A program made the position numbers and the translations under genes. From the NCBI GenBank assembly GCA_023401595.1, contig JAEXDQ010000026.1, positions 22,709 through 86,708 of the forward strand: a stretch of 64,000 bases of DNA. The letters are read 5' to 3'. This document shows positions 1 to 8,795 of this stretch, piece by piece. This DNA comes from Spirochaetota bacterium (GTDB taxonomy: Bacteria; Spirochaetota; Spirochaetia; Sphaerochaetales; Sphaerochaetaceae). Below the pieces are notes generated by a model. It saw only the letters and a list, made by a program, of their open reading frames with translations, did not search any database and was not told where the DNA came from. Position 1 is the first letter of the stretch. Every line of letters starts with the position of its first letter.

Positions 1-52
1 TATCGGCGATCACACCGAGTCCGATAATTCCAAAACCGACTTTCTTTTCCAT
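1..52 (-). CDS. Gfo/Idh/MocA family oxidoreductase, N-terminal fragment
   Basis: Only the first 17 codons lie in the window; the gene continues beyond the left edge. They read MEKKVGFGIIGLGVIAD, the start of a Rossmann fold with the GxGxxA/G dinucleotide-binding loop typical of NAD(P)-dependent Gfo/Idh/MocA sugar or inositol dehydrogenases. A good promoter lies about 70 bp upstream. The family call rests on the nucleotide-binding loop alone, so substrate cannot be given; other Rossmann dehydrogenases are possible. Confidence 0.6.
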   Translation of the reverse strand, partial: MEKKVGFGIIGLGVIAD

Positions 53-376
53 CGTCAGCCTCTCCAGATTTCAAAGCCAAAGAGGAAGGGATACGTCGGT
101 GGACGCGACCTCTTTGTATCTGTAGGATAACAGATTATCACATTTTGTCAATCAAATTTACAAATATTTCCATTTCCCGACGGTTCCTATCAGTTTTCTA
201 CGCCCAAAAGCCGGATAACACTCTGGGCTGGCCTCCCGCTATTGGGAGTCCACCGGCGACCCTCCGGGTCGGACGCGGATGAAACAAGACATCCTCCAGT
301 CGACTCGGAGGGGGGGGCCAGCCGGCGGGCCCGGCCTACATCCGCTATGGCCGTCGATGAATTCTCAGAAGAAAAA
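53..376. other. Intergenic region with promoter and long imperfect inverted repeat
   Basis: No convincing gene. Besides the leftward promoter at 124-151 it holds a GC-rich stretch with complementary arms at 226-237 (GGCTGGCCTCCC) and 312-323, one mismatch, about 74 bp apart. It sits just downstream of the ROK gene stop, so it may act in 3' end formation, but it has no T-tract. Confidence 0.4.
124..151 (-). promoter_or_regulatory. Sigma70-type promoter for the leftward dehydrogenase gene
   Basis: On the minus strand TTGACA (146-151) is followed after 16 nt by TATCCT (124-129). It faces the truncated Gfo/Idh/MocA gene that starts at 52. The -35 is a perfect match to consensus; the -10 is moderate. 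Confidence 0.6.
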
Positions 377-1594
377 TTATACTTCCTGCTTTCTGTTGAT
401 GAGCATCGGATACAGCAGCTCGAGCTTCCGTTCCATGACAAGACTCGCGGCGCCCAATGCGGCGCCCGTCTCAAGAAGCTGACCTTGGGCGATCCGCAGA
501 TGCGCCACAGGGGGATAGTCGGGGTAGACCTTCATGGCCTTTTCAACCTGACGGACCAAATATCCGCAAGAATATCCCATCGGACCGCCAATGACGATCT
601 TGCCGGGATTCAGCGTATCGACCAACATTGAAATCACTTTATTCAGATGCACGAGGATGGAATCTATGCATTCCCGGGCAAACGTATCGCCAGAGTCAGC
701 AGCCCGTCCGATCAATTCTACACTCAATTCGGGCTCTGGAACATTTTTGAGCGCCTCCCGCACGGAAGCCGCGCGCCGCCTGTCCAGAACGGTATCGAGC
801 AGCACCCGCTCGTTGGCGACGGTAAGGAGGCAGCCGCGCTTGCCGCAATTGCACAGCGGCCCCTCCGGCTCGACCTGAATATGGGCGATACGGCCGGCGC
901 AGAAACTATCGCCATCCATCAGCCGTCCATCAACAAAAATGGCGCAGCTGATGCCCGAACCCAGACCGATATAGATGAGGTTCTTCTCTTTTTCAGGATT
1001 CGCATATTTGAATTCCGCGACACCAGCCAGGCAATACCGGTTGCGAATGTACACCTTCATGCCCACGGCTTGCTCCACCGTAGAACGGACATGAAGGGTA
1101 TCGTGCCAAGAAAGATCATGGGCGAACAGGATGTCCCCGTTCTTTGTATCGACCACTCCGGGGACTCCAATACCGACCGCGGGTAACAGATTCTCGGAAT
1201 GCAAGGATTTCATGTGGAGCAGCCCCCCGATCAACGTCGATACAAGGGTTTCAGGGGTCAGATGCTCTATGGGCACTTTATAGGTATCCAGAATATTACC
1301 GAGGAGGTCGCAGAGCACGAACAACCAGGAAGATGAATAGAACGCCGCGCCCAACACCCTCCAGACTTCATTGCTGATCGTCAGGGGATTACCGGGCCGC
1401 CCCCTGGAAACGCTCACCCCTTTCCCTTCCGTCACCACACCCCAGGATATCAGATTATTGGAAATAGTCGATACTGTAGTCCTGCTCAGCCCCAGATGCT
1501 TCGCTACGGCGGCGCGGGAGGGAGTATCCAAGTCATATTCTATACTCTTCAGAATATGCTGATAATTCACATATTCCATATCTTCATACCGCAT
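377..1594 (-). CDS. ROK family transcriptional regulator (NagC/XylR type)
   Basis: A 405-residue protein with an N-terminal winged helix (about residues 10-60, helix-turn-helix around SRAAVAKHLGLSRTTVSTI) followed by a ROK sugar-kinase-like fold. Visible ROK marks are GVGIGVPGVVD-like (about 140), GLGSGISCAIF (about 211) and the zinc motif CNCGKRGCL (about 248). Such proteins repress sugar-catabolic genes and release DNA when they bind a sugar or sugar phosphate. The ATG start is set by GGAGG six bases upstream. The divergent or adjacent target is not certain; the Gfo/Idh/MocA gene further left is a plausible one. The usual GxxGH motif is degenerate (AGRIAH), suggesting sensing rather than kinase activity. 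Confidence 0.9.
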   Translation of the reverse strand: MRYEDMEYVNYQHILKSIEYDLDTPSRAAVAKHLGLSRTTVSTISNNLISWGVVTEGKGVSVSRGRPGNPLTISNEVWRVLGAAFYSSSWLFVLCDLLGNILDTYKVPIEHLTPETLVSTLIGGLLHMKSLHSENLLPAVGIGVPGVVDTKNGDILFAHDLSWHDTLHVRSTVEQAVGMKVYIRNRYCLAGVAEFKYANPEKEKNLIYIGLGSGISCAIFVDGRLMDGDSFCAGRIAHIQVEPEGPLCNCGKRGCLLTVANERVLLDTVLDRRRAASVREALKNVPEPELSVELIGRAADSGDTFARECIDSILVHLNKVISMLVDTLNPGKIVIGGPMGYSCGYLVRQVEKAMKVYPDYPPVAHLRIAQGQLLETGAALGAASLVMERKLELLYPMLINRKQEV

Positions 1595-1787
1595 GCAGCC
1601 CCTCCGTCAGAAAATGAACTCACGATTTTTCACAATCATCTACTTAAATTAGTTTATTATCACAAGTCAAGCAAGAATAAAAGTGATTTTGTCACATTAT
1701 CTTACCCCAAACTCGCAATTCCATAACGAAAAGACATCATGGTCGTTCATTTTCATCGTCCATCTATCGTTCAATCATGAACAGGAA

Positions 1788-2462
1788 TCAGACGAACAGG
1801 TGGCTTATATTCAATTCCTCTATGAGCTTCACTACCTCGCGGGTCCTATTGCAACCGGCCTTCTGCAATAAAGTCCGAATCTGCGACTTCACTGTGACCA
1901 TCTCCACGTTCCGGGCCGCCGCGATATCCTTCACCTTGAACCCCTTCAGCAGGTATCCGACGAGTTCCCGTTCAACAGGCGTCAGAGAACCAAGCTTCTG
2001 GATGAAGAACAACAAGCTCTGTTCGTTCCTCCGCAACCGTTTGTATTCGCCCACCACTACCTGCTGGATTCGGAAATCGAGACGTTCCTCCCCCTGCGCC
2101 GCCGCACGGATATGCTCCCGTATAGTCTCCGGACCGCTCCCTTTGACGATATAGTCCACCGCCCCCGTCGCCATGGCGGTGATGATGATATCGTCGCTTT
2201 CGTGGGAAGTCAGATAGATCACCAGCGCATCGGGGTTCTCAGCGACTATTACTTCCGCCGCACGGATTCCCGCGTCCATGCTTTCCATTTCTATATCCAT
2301 CAGCATGACATCCGGGTGGAGTTCCCGATATTTCTCTACAGCCGCGGCGCCTGTGGAGACAGAAGCGACGACCGTCATGTCAGGGGCGCTTTCCACGATT
2401 TCGCAGATATCTTCCCGCAATACATCGAAGTCTTCAGCTATCAGCACGTGCAGTGTTTCCAA
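1788..2462 (-). CDS. NarL/LuxR-type response regulator
   Basis: A 224-residue response regulator. The receiver domain covers about residues 1-120: acidic pair ED near residue 10, phospho-acceptor Asp in VMLMDIEM (about 56), Thr/Ser in YLTSHES and Lys in YIVKG. A GerE/LuxR-type helix-turn-helix occupies about 155-215 (LTPVERELVGYLLKGFKVKDIAAARNV region). It starts three bases after the stop of the sensor kinase gene, so the two are translated together and form a two-component pair. The ligand sensed is unknown. The 11-bp-phased repeats upstream of the kinase gene are candidate binding sites for it. Confidence 0.92.
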   Translation of the reverse strand: METLHVLIAEDFDVLREDICEIVESAPDMTVVASVSTGAAAVEKYRELHPDVMLMDIEMESMDAGIRAAEVIVAENPDALVIYLTSHESDDIIITAMATGAVDYIVKGSGPETIREHIRAAAQGEERLDFRIQQVVVGEYKRLRRNEQSLLFFIQKLGSLTPVERELVGYLLKGFKVKDIAAARNVEMVTVKSQIRTLLQKAGCNRTREVVKLIEELNISHLFV

Positions 2463-2465
2463 GGG

Positions 2466-3962
2466 CTATATCCTCCCGTATCTTGGCAGCAGGACGATGA
2501 ACCGAGTCCCTGTTCCAATTTCACTTTCGAACCGTACCGATCCTAGATGGCTCCTGATCGTACTGCGAACATAGTACATGCCCATTCCCCAGTTGGTGGA
2601 ACTGTTCTTATTGGAATAGAACGGTTCCCAGATATGACGGGACTCCTTCTTGCTGATGCCCCTGCCGTTATCCTTCACCGTTACGGAAGTCCATAGCCGT
2701 TCCTGATGGACGCACACTACCACGGGCGTTCTTCTGGATGCGGAAACGGTGGCTTCCCAAGCATTGATCATCAGATTATACAAAGCCTCAGAAAGATGGT
2801 CTATATCCGCCATGACAAGCATATCCTTATCGGCTAATTCAAGATTCAGGCCACCGTCAGGGTATTTATTCCGAAATTTCTCCGCGGCTTTCCCGATGAT
2901 GTCGTTCACTTTGAGGGGCGCCAGCTTCAGGCTGTCGGTCTTAACCGCGGCGTACAGCTTGTCCATTCGTCCAAGCAAATTCTCATTGATACTCTCAAGT
3001 CTCGCGGTTACCGATACCGCCTCCTTGTTCAACGGCTCCTCGGCAGCCAGGGCCCGTTCCAGCCGGCCGATCAGTATACGGTTCGCAAGCAACTCGTTTT
3101 TCGTACCGTGGATGAACATGCTGATCCCCTGACTCGCCTCCCTGCCTTTGCGCTTGAGGGTGACCTCCTCCCGTTCTTCATCCCACTGGAGCTGCGCATA
3201 CCTCAGGAATGAGAAAAAACCGATTCCCGCCGAGATGATGCTGATCGATCCGACCGCTGCGTACATCTTCGTATTGAAACCTTTCGACAGATACCACAGC
3301 CCAAGCATCCACATGTAGTCGTTCCGATAGAACAGATATATCTGCGCCGGGTCTTGCGGACAAAAAATCGCATACAGCACGCCCAACGAAAACAGCAACA
3401 GACTCTTGCACAAGAATCTTCGTTTAAAAAACACAGCGGTGATGGAGCGATATTCATGCGTCATCACAATTACCGTCAGTATCAAATACCCCCAAATCCA
3501 GATGGAACTTGAAGTCACTACCAACCGCAACCAGAACTCACCGCCAAAGGTCACGCTTTCAAATATCGGCGGCCAATAGAGGACCATATAGACTACCGGC
3601 AGGACAAACAATATCCAGACTCTCTTCTTTATCCAGACCGCGGCGTTGAAATAAGAAAAATCCAAGGCAATCCAAAGCATGAACGGCGGGAACAGGTATC
3701 TTCCAAAAGCCACGACATACCCCAGCTCCCCCAAGGTCAACCGCAGATATTGCAACGAAGTCCGCAACGCCCGCGGCCCGAACAGGATCATCGCCATATC
3801 GGAGCCGATGCCACCCTTTTTCGCTATATAGGTCAATATTCCAAACCAGAACACGAACAGGATAGAACACAAGACACAAAGCAGCAACGACCGCAATTCT
3901 CGTTTAACTATCAGGAGGATGAATGAACACAACACAATGGCGGCTATGACGAAAAACAGCAA
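2466..3962 (-). CDS. Membrane-bound sensor histidine kinase
   Basis: A 498-residue kinase. The first about 255 residues are strongly hydrophobic with roughly six or seven membrane segments, a 7TM-like sensor rather than a periplasmic loop. A phospho-acceptor His lies in MFIHGTKNELL (about 285). The ATPase domain follows with N-box NLMINAWEA, G1 VKDNGRGI, and G2 WGMGMYYVRS near residues 410-470. The start appears to be TTG (3960-3962) because a strong AAGGAGG lies six bases upstream and no in-frame ATG fits. It is first in an operon with the NarL-type regulator at 1788-2462. The sensed signal cannot be read from the sequence. Confidence 0.9.
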   Translation of the reverse strand: MLFFVIAAIVLCSFILLIVKRELRSLLLCVLCSILFVFWFGILTYIAKKGGIGSDMAMILFGPRALRTSLQYLRLTLGELGYVVAFGRYLFPPFMLWIALDFSYFNAAVWIKKRVWILFVLPVVYMVLYWPPIFESVTFGGEFWLRLVVTSSSIWIWGYLILTVIVMTHEYRSITAVFFKRRFLCKSLLLFSLGVLYAIFCPQDPAQIYLFYRNDYMWMLGLWYLSKGFNTKMYAAVGSISIISAGIGFFSFLRYAQLQWDEEREEVTLKRKGREASQGISMFIHGTKNELLANRILIGRLERALAAEEPLNKEAVSVTARLESINENLLGRMDKLYAAVKTDSLKLAPLKVNDIIGKAAEKFRNKYPDGGLNLELADKDMLVMADIDHLSEALYNLMINAWEATVSASRRTPVVVCVHQERLWTSVTVKDNGRGISKKESRHIWEPFYSNKNSSTNWGMGMYYVRSTIRSHLGSVRFESEIGTGTRFIVLLPRYGRI

Positions 3963-4002
3963 TTTCTTCCTCCTTCATCTCTTCGCATCCTATCCTATAG
4001 AG

Positions 4003-4042
4003 GTAGCCCTACGCTAGCCCAGGGGTAGCCGAAAAGTAGTAT
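4003..4042. repeat. Proximal array of four 11-bp-phased GTAGCC half-sites
   Basis: GTAGCCC (4003), CTAGCCC (4014), GTAGCCG (4025) and GTAGTAT (4036) recur at exactly 11-bp steps. The array ends about 40 bp upstream of the kinase start codon, where a -35 region would fall. This looks like a helically phased activator site, possibly for the neighbouring response regulator. Confidence 0.55.
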
Positions 4043-4090
4043 CGAAGCGATTATTTGTCGTAACTGACACGCCCACTTTCGCCCCCAGAA

Positions 4091-4167
4091 CGATCACTAA
4101 TCGACCCTAGAGTGACCACCGATTGACCCTGGAGTGAGCCTAGAGTGACCCCAGATCGACCCTAAAG
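4091..4167. repeat. Seven tandem imperfect 11-bp repeats
   Basis: Seven consecutive 11-mers, for example CGACCCTAGAG (4102), TGACCCTGGAG (4124), TGAGCCTAGAG (4135) and CGACCCTAAAG (4157), with consensus close to YGACCCTRGAG. They lie between the ABC-importer terminator and the kinase operon. One repeat per helical turn suggests co-operative protein binding. There are no spacers, so this is not CRISPR. Confidence 0.6.
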
Positions 4168-4199
4168 CAAAACGGGGCCGTCGCGTCTGCGACAGCCCC
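4166..4199 (-). terminator. Rho-independent terminator of the ABC-importer operon
   Basis: An 11-bp GC-rich stem (4174-4184 with 4189-4199, one G-T pair, four-base loop) is followed on the minus strand by GTTTTGC. It lies 25 bp after the stop of the substrate-binding protein gene. Confidence 0.8.
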
Positions 4200-4224
4200 A
4201 TAATCAATCAAACACAAGCAATCC

Positions 4225-5211
4225 TTATTCGGCGGCCTTGAGCATGTTATCGAAAAGCACATAGTCGGAAACGGGGGTCTTCGGATTGACGGCATCGCCG
4301 AAACCAAGCTTCTGAACCTCGTACAACTTCTCGACAGTACCGTCCTTGACCTGCGCGACCAATTCAGCGCTGGTAATCCATTCGGCGTCGCCCCGCTGGA
4401 GCCACATAGTGTCAAAGTTGGAACCGATAGCTTCCGCGACCCACCGGCAAGTCTGCTCAATGTTCTCGGCGCGGTAGTCCATACCCTTGTAGAGAGCCTT
4501 GGTGAAACTCAACAGGGTGTCGGCGTTCTGCTGGGCGTACTTGCTCATGACGATCCAAGAGGAAAGCGACGCAGTCTTGTCGGCGAAAGTCAGGTTATCC
4601 GACAATTTGACCGCATCGGAACCCATCTGCTCGGTAATGATGAAGGTCGACGGGGACCATGTGGCGCAAGCGTCAAGGGAGCCGCTCGTCATGGCGGACA
4701 CGATACCGGAAGCGTCCATCTCCATAGCGACGATATCGTTGAAGGACAGACCGGCATCCTCGAGAGTCCACCGGAGGATGCTCTCGCTGGAAGTACCGGA
4801 AGCATAACCGACCTTCTTACCCTTGAGATCGGCGGCGGAATTGACGCCATGGCTCTTCAGGCCGATGACCGCATCGCCGTTACCCACATGGCTCAGAGCG
4901 AAAATCTTTGCGCGGCCGTTGATGCAGAGCTTGTGGGCTCCGGCGCCGATGTAGCCGATATCGATGGAACCGCTCTCCATGGCGGCGATGATCGTAGGAC
5001 CGTCGGCGAACTCAACCAGCTCGACCTTCAACCCCTGGTCGGCGAACGCACCGGTCTTCATACCGGCGACAACACTGCACAGTGAAGCATAGTTGGGCAT
5101 GTACGCCACCCGAACGGTCTTGAGCTGCGCGGCGTCTTCCTTGGTACCATTGGCAAAAGACAACGAACAGACACAAAGCACAATCATCAATACAGCAAAA
5201 AGTTTTTTCAT
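4225..5211 (-). CDS. ABC importer periplasmic substrate-binding protein (NMT1/SsuA-like)
   Basis: A 328-residue secreted protein. The signal peptide is about residues 1-20 (hydrophobic core FAVLMIVLCVCSLSFA followed by NGTKED, a cleavage context common in spirochaetes). The mature part begins VRVAYMPNYASL and has the two-lobe NMT1/THI5/taurine-binding pattern, with GSIDIGYIGAGAH near the ligand pocket. The start was placed at 5211 rather than an in-frame ATG 45 bases upstream because AAGGAG lies eight bases before it and the signal peptide then begins properly. It is the last gene of the permease-ATPase-binding protein operon. Substrates in this family include sulfonates, nitrate and pyrimidine precursors; this one is not determined. 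Confidence 0.88.
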   Translation of the reverse strand: MKKLFAVLMIVLCVCSLSFANGTKEDAAQLKTVRVAYMPNYASLCSVVAGMKTGAFADQGLKVELVEFADGPTIIAAMESGSIDIGYIGAGAHKLCINGRAKIFALSHVGNGDAVIGLKSHGVNSAADLKGKKVGYASGTSSESILRWTLEDAGLSFNDIVAMEMDASGIVSAMTSGSLDACATWSPSTFIITEQMGSDAVKLSDNLTFADKTASLSSWIVMSKYAQQNADTLLSFTKALYKGMDYRAENIEQTCRWVAEAIGSNFDTMWLQRGDAEWITSAELVAQVKDGTVEKLYEVQKLGFGDAVNPKTPVSDYVLFDNMLKAAE

Positions 5212-5301
5212 TGCGAACTCCTTTCTCCTTTGAAACTCTTCTATATCGTCCCCCATGCCCAGCCATACAACGCGACCAACGCACGGAAGTCAAACCACGA
5301 A

Positions 5302-6093
5302 CTATTTCCGGACCGCCAGATATTCCTGGTAGACCTGCGCCCATATCTTGTTCTTCAACTCCAGGAACCGATCCGTCATCTTGGTCTCCTGATCCCTCGG
5401 ATATGGAATATCCACTTCGACGATGTCCTTAATCCGGCCGGGACGCGCGCTCATGATCACCACCCGCTGGCCTAGAATCAGAGCCTCGTCAACATCGTGG
5501 GTGATGAAGAAACAAGTCTTCTGCTCCTTCTCCCAGGTGTTCAGCAGCTCCTGCTGCAACTGGGTCCTCGTCTGGGCGTCCAAAGCGCCGAAAGGCTCGT
5601 CCATCAGCAACACCTGCGGATCGGCCGCATATGCGCGGGCGATGGCCACGCGTTGCTTCATCCCCCCGGAAAGCTCCTTGGGATAATGGTCGCAGAACTT
5701 CTCAAGATCAACCATCCTGATATATTTCATGGCGACCTCTTCCGCCTCCCTGCCCTTGACGCCCTTCATGTTCAGCCCGAACATGACATTCTTCTTGACC
5801 GTCAGCCACGGGAACAGGGCGTACTGCTGGAACACCACGCCACGGTCGGGGCCGGTTCCCCGCACTTCCTTGCCATTGCAGACGATCCTGCCGCTACTAG
5901 GCTCCAGCAACCCAGCGATGATATTGAGCAGCGTCGACTTGCCGCAACCCGATGGACCGACGACGGTGACGAACTCATTCTCCGCGATATCGAGGTTGAC
6001 GCCGTTCAGCGCCACGACTTCCCCATTGCGCCCCTGGTAGGTCTTCTTGACGTCCTCGCACCTGACCTTTATAGTTCTCGTTTCTCCTGCCAT
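5302..6093 (-). CDS. ABC importer ATP-binding protein (SsuB/TauB-like)
   Basis: A 263-residue ATPase with all motifs: Walker A GPSGCGKST (about 47), Q-loop VVFQQYALFPW (about 88), signature LSGGMKQR (about 141), Walker B VLLMDEPFGALD (about 160), and switch His in FFITHDVDEAL. The ALFPW and GALDAQTR wording is typical of the nitrate/sulfonate/taurine subfamily. It overlaps the 3' end of the permease gene by 25 bases, so it is translationally coupled. It energises import through the permease at 6069-6875. Confidence 0.93.
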   Translation of the reverse strand: MAGETRTIKVRCEDVKKTYQGRNGEVVALNGVNLDIAENEFVTVVGPSGCGKSTLLNIIAGLLEPSSGRIVCNGKEVRGTGPDRGVVFQQYALFPWLTVKKNVMFGLNMKGVKGREAEEVAMKYIRMVDLEKFCDHYPKELSGGMKQRVAIARAYAADPQVLLMDEPFGALDAQTRTQLQQELLNTWEKEQKTCFFITHDVDEALILGQRVVIMSARPGRIKDIVEVDIPYPRDQETKMTDRFLELKNKIWAQVYQEYLAVRK

Positions 6094-6875
6094 CCCGTCA
6101 ACTTCCTTTCAAGTAGCTTGATGATCTTCTCGACCGTAATCCCGATCACGCCGATGATGATGATGTACAACAGCATCGGTTCCGTCTCGAAATTATTGTT
6201 GAGACTCCTGATACGCATCCCCAGTCCGGCGAACGCGCCGGTCGATTCCGCCGCGATCAACGTGGTCAGCGCTACAGAAGCGCCGAGCCGAATCGCCGTC
6301 AATATGAACGGCAGGGACGCGGGAGCCAGAACGCGGATGAATATATCCTTGTCGGTGGCGCCGAGTACCTTCGCAGCCTTGATCAGCGTCTCGTCGATAT
6401 TGATGATTCCTTGGTAGATCGTGATGCACATGATCAAGAACGTCGCGATCGTAATGACGATGATCTGCGGCTTCCGCCCGACGCCGGCGGCAATGACGAT
6501 CAACGGAACATATGCCAAGGGCGGGATGTTCCTGATGAACTGAATCCATGGCTCCACGATATTCCGTACCGGCTTGTACCAAGCCATCAGAATCGCCACC
6601 GGCAACGCGATCACGAAACCGAGCGCATAGCCCGCGCCGACGCTGATCAGACTACTTGCAATATCCTTGAACAGCACCCCGCGTTGAATCATTACGGGAA
6701 TCTGCCGCAACGTAACGATCACATTGGGAAAACAACGAGCGGTCCTGGGCAGCACGGACAACAACGTCCATACGCCAAGAGCGACCAGGAACGAAAGCAG
6801 CAACCACAGCCTCGTCTTGGTCTTCTCCGTGAGCAACCTGCCGCCCACGTTCTCCCCCCTTCTTTTTTCAGCCAT
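6069..6875 (-). CDS. ABC importer permease (SsuC/TauC-like)
   Basis: A 268-residue inner-membrane permease with about six helices. The first helix is LWLLLSFLVALGVWTLLSVL; the EAA-type loop that docks the ATPase is around AAKVLGATDKDIFIRVLAPASLP. The start at 6875 is preferred over an ATG 27 bases upstream because GGGAGG lies nine bases before it. It is the first gene of the ABC-importer operon. The 315 bp upstream separates it from the racemase homologue, which is transcribed in the same direction. Confidence 0.9.
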   Translation of the reverse strand: MAEKRRGENVGGRLLTEKTKTRLWLLLSFLVALGVWTLLSVLPRTARCFPNVIVTLRQIPVMIQRGVLFKDIASSLISVGAGYALGFVIALPVAILMAWYKPVRNIVEPWIQFIRNIPPLAYVPLIVIAAGVGRKPQIIVITIATFLIMCITIYQGIINIDETLIKAAKVLGATDKDIFIRVLAPASLPFILTAIRLGASVALTTLIAAESTGAFAGLGMRIRSLNNNFETEPMLLYIIIIGVIGITVEKIIKLLERKLTGWQEKREL

Positions 6876-7190
6876 CTTTCCAAGCCTCCCTACGACCTGC
6901 ATGTATCCAGACTACACCCGTTCAGGGATTTGCAAAGTATGAAATTTTTTCAGCCCTTCCATAGGAGGAGGGATACGGACGACAACCGGAAAGGTCGAAA
7001 CGGTCAGACGATGAAAATCGCGAGAACTCGTCGGCGGCACATGAAAAAAACGCCGCCGACAACCGGACCGGTCTAGCGGCGGTGGTAGCGGCGGCGCTTC
7101 CTAGAATAAACACCGCCAAGAGACCGACGATTTGTCCGAAGACTCAAACGATAGCCTCTTGGCCGTATTATGCGTGAAAAACAGTATGGT
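6876..7190. other. Intergenic region with an isolated hairpin
   Basis: No gene seen. A nine-bp perfect stem (GTCGGCGGC and GCCGCCGAC, about 7033-7063) encloses a 13-base A-rich loop. Neither side has a clear T-tract, so it may be an mRNA-stabilising or weak termination hairpin after the racemase homologue. No convincing promoter for the permease operon was found here. Confidence 0.35.
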
Positions 7191-8669
7191 TTAACCGCAA
7201 CAAGGGTGTGAAATCTCTACATCGCCCCGTTCGCCGTCAGCCATGCAGAGATGGACGGCGGCAGTCTTGAACGTCAGCGGCAAGGCGAGTATGTTCGGGT
7301 TCTCCCCGACGAACTTCCGTTTGGCGTCAGCCAACGCCTCCTCGAACGTAGCGCGGGTCTTCAACCCCATGCCTCGGGCGTAGCCGGGATCCTTCGCGCC
7401 GACGAGATAGATCGCGGAGGTGTTCATCTCGGCGATATGGGCACAACTGATCATGGAGAACCCGTGGAACGGATGGAACGCATTGGCGTAGCGGTACTGG
7501 CGGATATACTCCTCGTCCGTGGCGAAATACTCTCCCAAACGGTTCATGTCGGGAAGCGTGTTCATCTCATCGTGGGCGAACATCTCGTACATCTTACGGG
7601 TGTAGGGCCAAAGTTCATCGTGGAAGAATCCGTTGCACAATGAAGAACAGATGATCACGCACCTGTCGCTCATGACCCGCTTGTGGCGGATCACCTGGGC
7701 GCTGATAGCCTGCATCAACATGATCGGATTGGTTCCCATCCCCTCGCCATAATGGAAGAACTGGGGCATGCCGAACACCATCACATCATATTTCTTCTGC
7801 GCCCAATGCACGTAGGTACGCTTGTCGGCGTCACCCCAGGACAAAGGCATCATCTCCTTTGCATAGCCAGACCAGATCGAGATCTGACGGCTCTTCGTAT
7901 CGAGGACCGCATCGCAGCAGAAGAACTTCTTGCCCATCCGTTCCTCCATGTGCATGCCGATCTCGTTGAACTTGGTCCGCATCAGGCTACTGCCGCTCAC
8001 AGGGGTGAAGTCGTCCCGGTGCATCACCTCCGGGACATGGTGGGACGCGATCGAACGCCAATGGGTGATACCCGTGGCGCAATGCTTGTATCCACCGGAA
8101 TACCCGCCGTAGGGATTGCCCTGCACATGTCCGATCAGTATCGCGACATCGGAATCATAGACATACTTGTTCATCAGCACAGGATCGCCGCGCCGGGTCG
8201 TCCCCAGATCGACAAGATGTCCGTAGTCCTCGCTGTCATGGTTGATGATCTGGTGGGAGGGCCAGAACTCGTTGAACAATTCATCGCCCAATACTCCGCG
8301 GATTTCGGCGGCGGTGTTCTTGCGGTGCAGCCCGTTGGAACAAATCAGCAGGATATCCTGCTTTTCAACGCCTGCGGCGTACAGCTCATCCAGAATCAAT
8401 TTGATGGATATCTTTCTGTGGCTGGTCGCATGTTCCCCTCCCTTCACCCGGTCGGGGAACACGATGGTGACCTTGCTCCCTCTGCGGGCGAGCTTGCTCA
8501 ACGGCTCCATTCCGATCGGATTACGAATACTTTTGAGTGTTTCCGCTACCAGATTTTCTTCCGGGATACACGGAGGATCGGGTACCGTCACCCCTGGGAG
8601 GAACACATCTGTAGTGTCGGGAAGTTCGGCGCTCATCACGCCCTGTCCATATTCAAAATCAATTTTCAT
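7191..8669 (-). CDS. LarA-family nickel-pincer racemase/epimerase homologue
   Basis: A 492-residue protein with the LarA/DUF2088 layout. Recognisable parts are the early phosphate/substrate segment VTIVFPDRVKGGEH, the His in SNGLHRKN (about 115) and the strongly conserved GGYSGGYKHCATGITHW (about 195), whose Lys corresponds to the residue that anchors the nickel-pincer cofactor in lactate racemase, followed by ASHH. LarA homologues racemise or epimerise 2-hydroxy acids including lactate and malate. It is about 70 residues longer than lactate racemase, so the substrate is probably different. The cofactor-making genes larB, larC and larE are not in the window. It lies downstream of the triose-phosphate isomerase gene. 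Confidence 0.8.
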   Translation of the reverse strand: MKIDFEYGQGVMSAELPDTTDVFLPGVTVPDPPCIPEENLVAETLKSIRNPIGMEPLSKLARRGSKVTIVFPDRVKGGEHATSHRKISIKLILDELYAAGVEKQDILLICSNGLHRKNTAAEIRGVLGDELFNEFWPSHQIINHDSEDYGHLVDLGTTRRGDPVLMNKYVYDSDVAILIGHVQGNPYGGYSGGYKHCATGITHWRSIASHHVPEVMHRDDFTPVSGSSLMRTKFNEIGMHMEERMGKKFFCCDAVLDTKSRQISIWSGYAKEMMPLSWGDADKRTYVHWAQKKYDVMVFGMPQFFHYGEGMGTNPIMLMQAISAQVIRHKRVMSDRCVIICSSLCNGFFHDELWPYTRKMYEMFAHDEMNTLPDMNRLGEYFATDEEYIRQYRYANAFHPFHGFSMISCAHIAEMNTSAIYLVGAKDPGYARGMGLKTRATFEEALADAKRKFVGENPNILALPLTFKTAAVHLCMADGERGDVEISHPCCG

Positions 8670-8795
8670 AATGCATCATTCTCCTTATTGCAACAGACCG
8701 CGCAAGGCACAGCCGGACGCGGTCGACATGTTTCAGCTACCGGTTTTGGTTCCGACTATCGGCGGACATGACGTCGCCGGTACGGCGGGCACGCC

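Noticed and set aside
242..1186. Several open frames opposite the ROK gene
   Set aside because: They mirror the ROK coding frame and have no domain or ribosome-site support.
4091..4167. Tandem 11-mers considered as a CRISPR array
   Set aside because: Units are contiguous and only 11 bp long, with no unique spacers and no cas genes.
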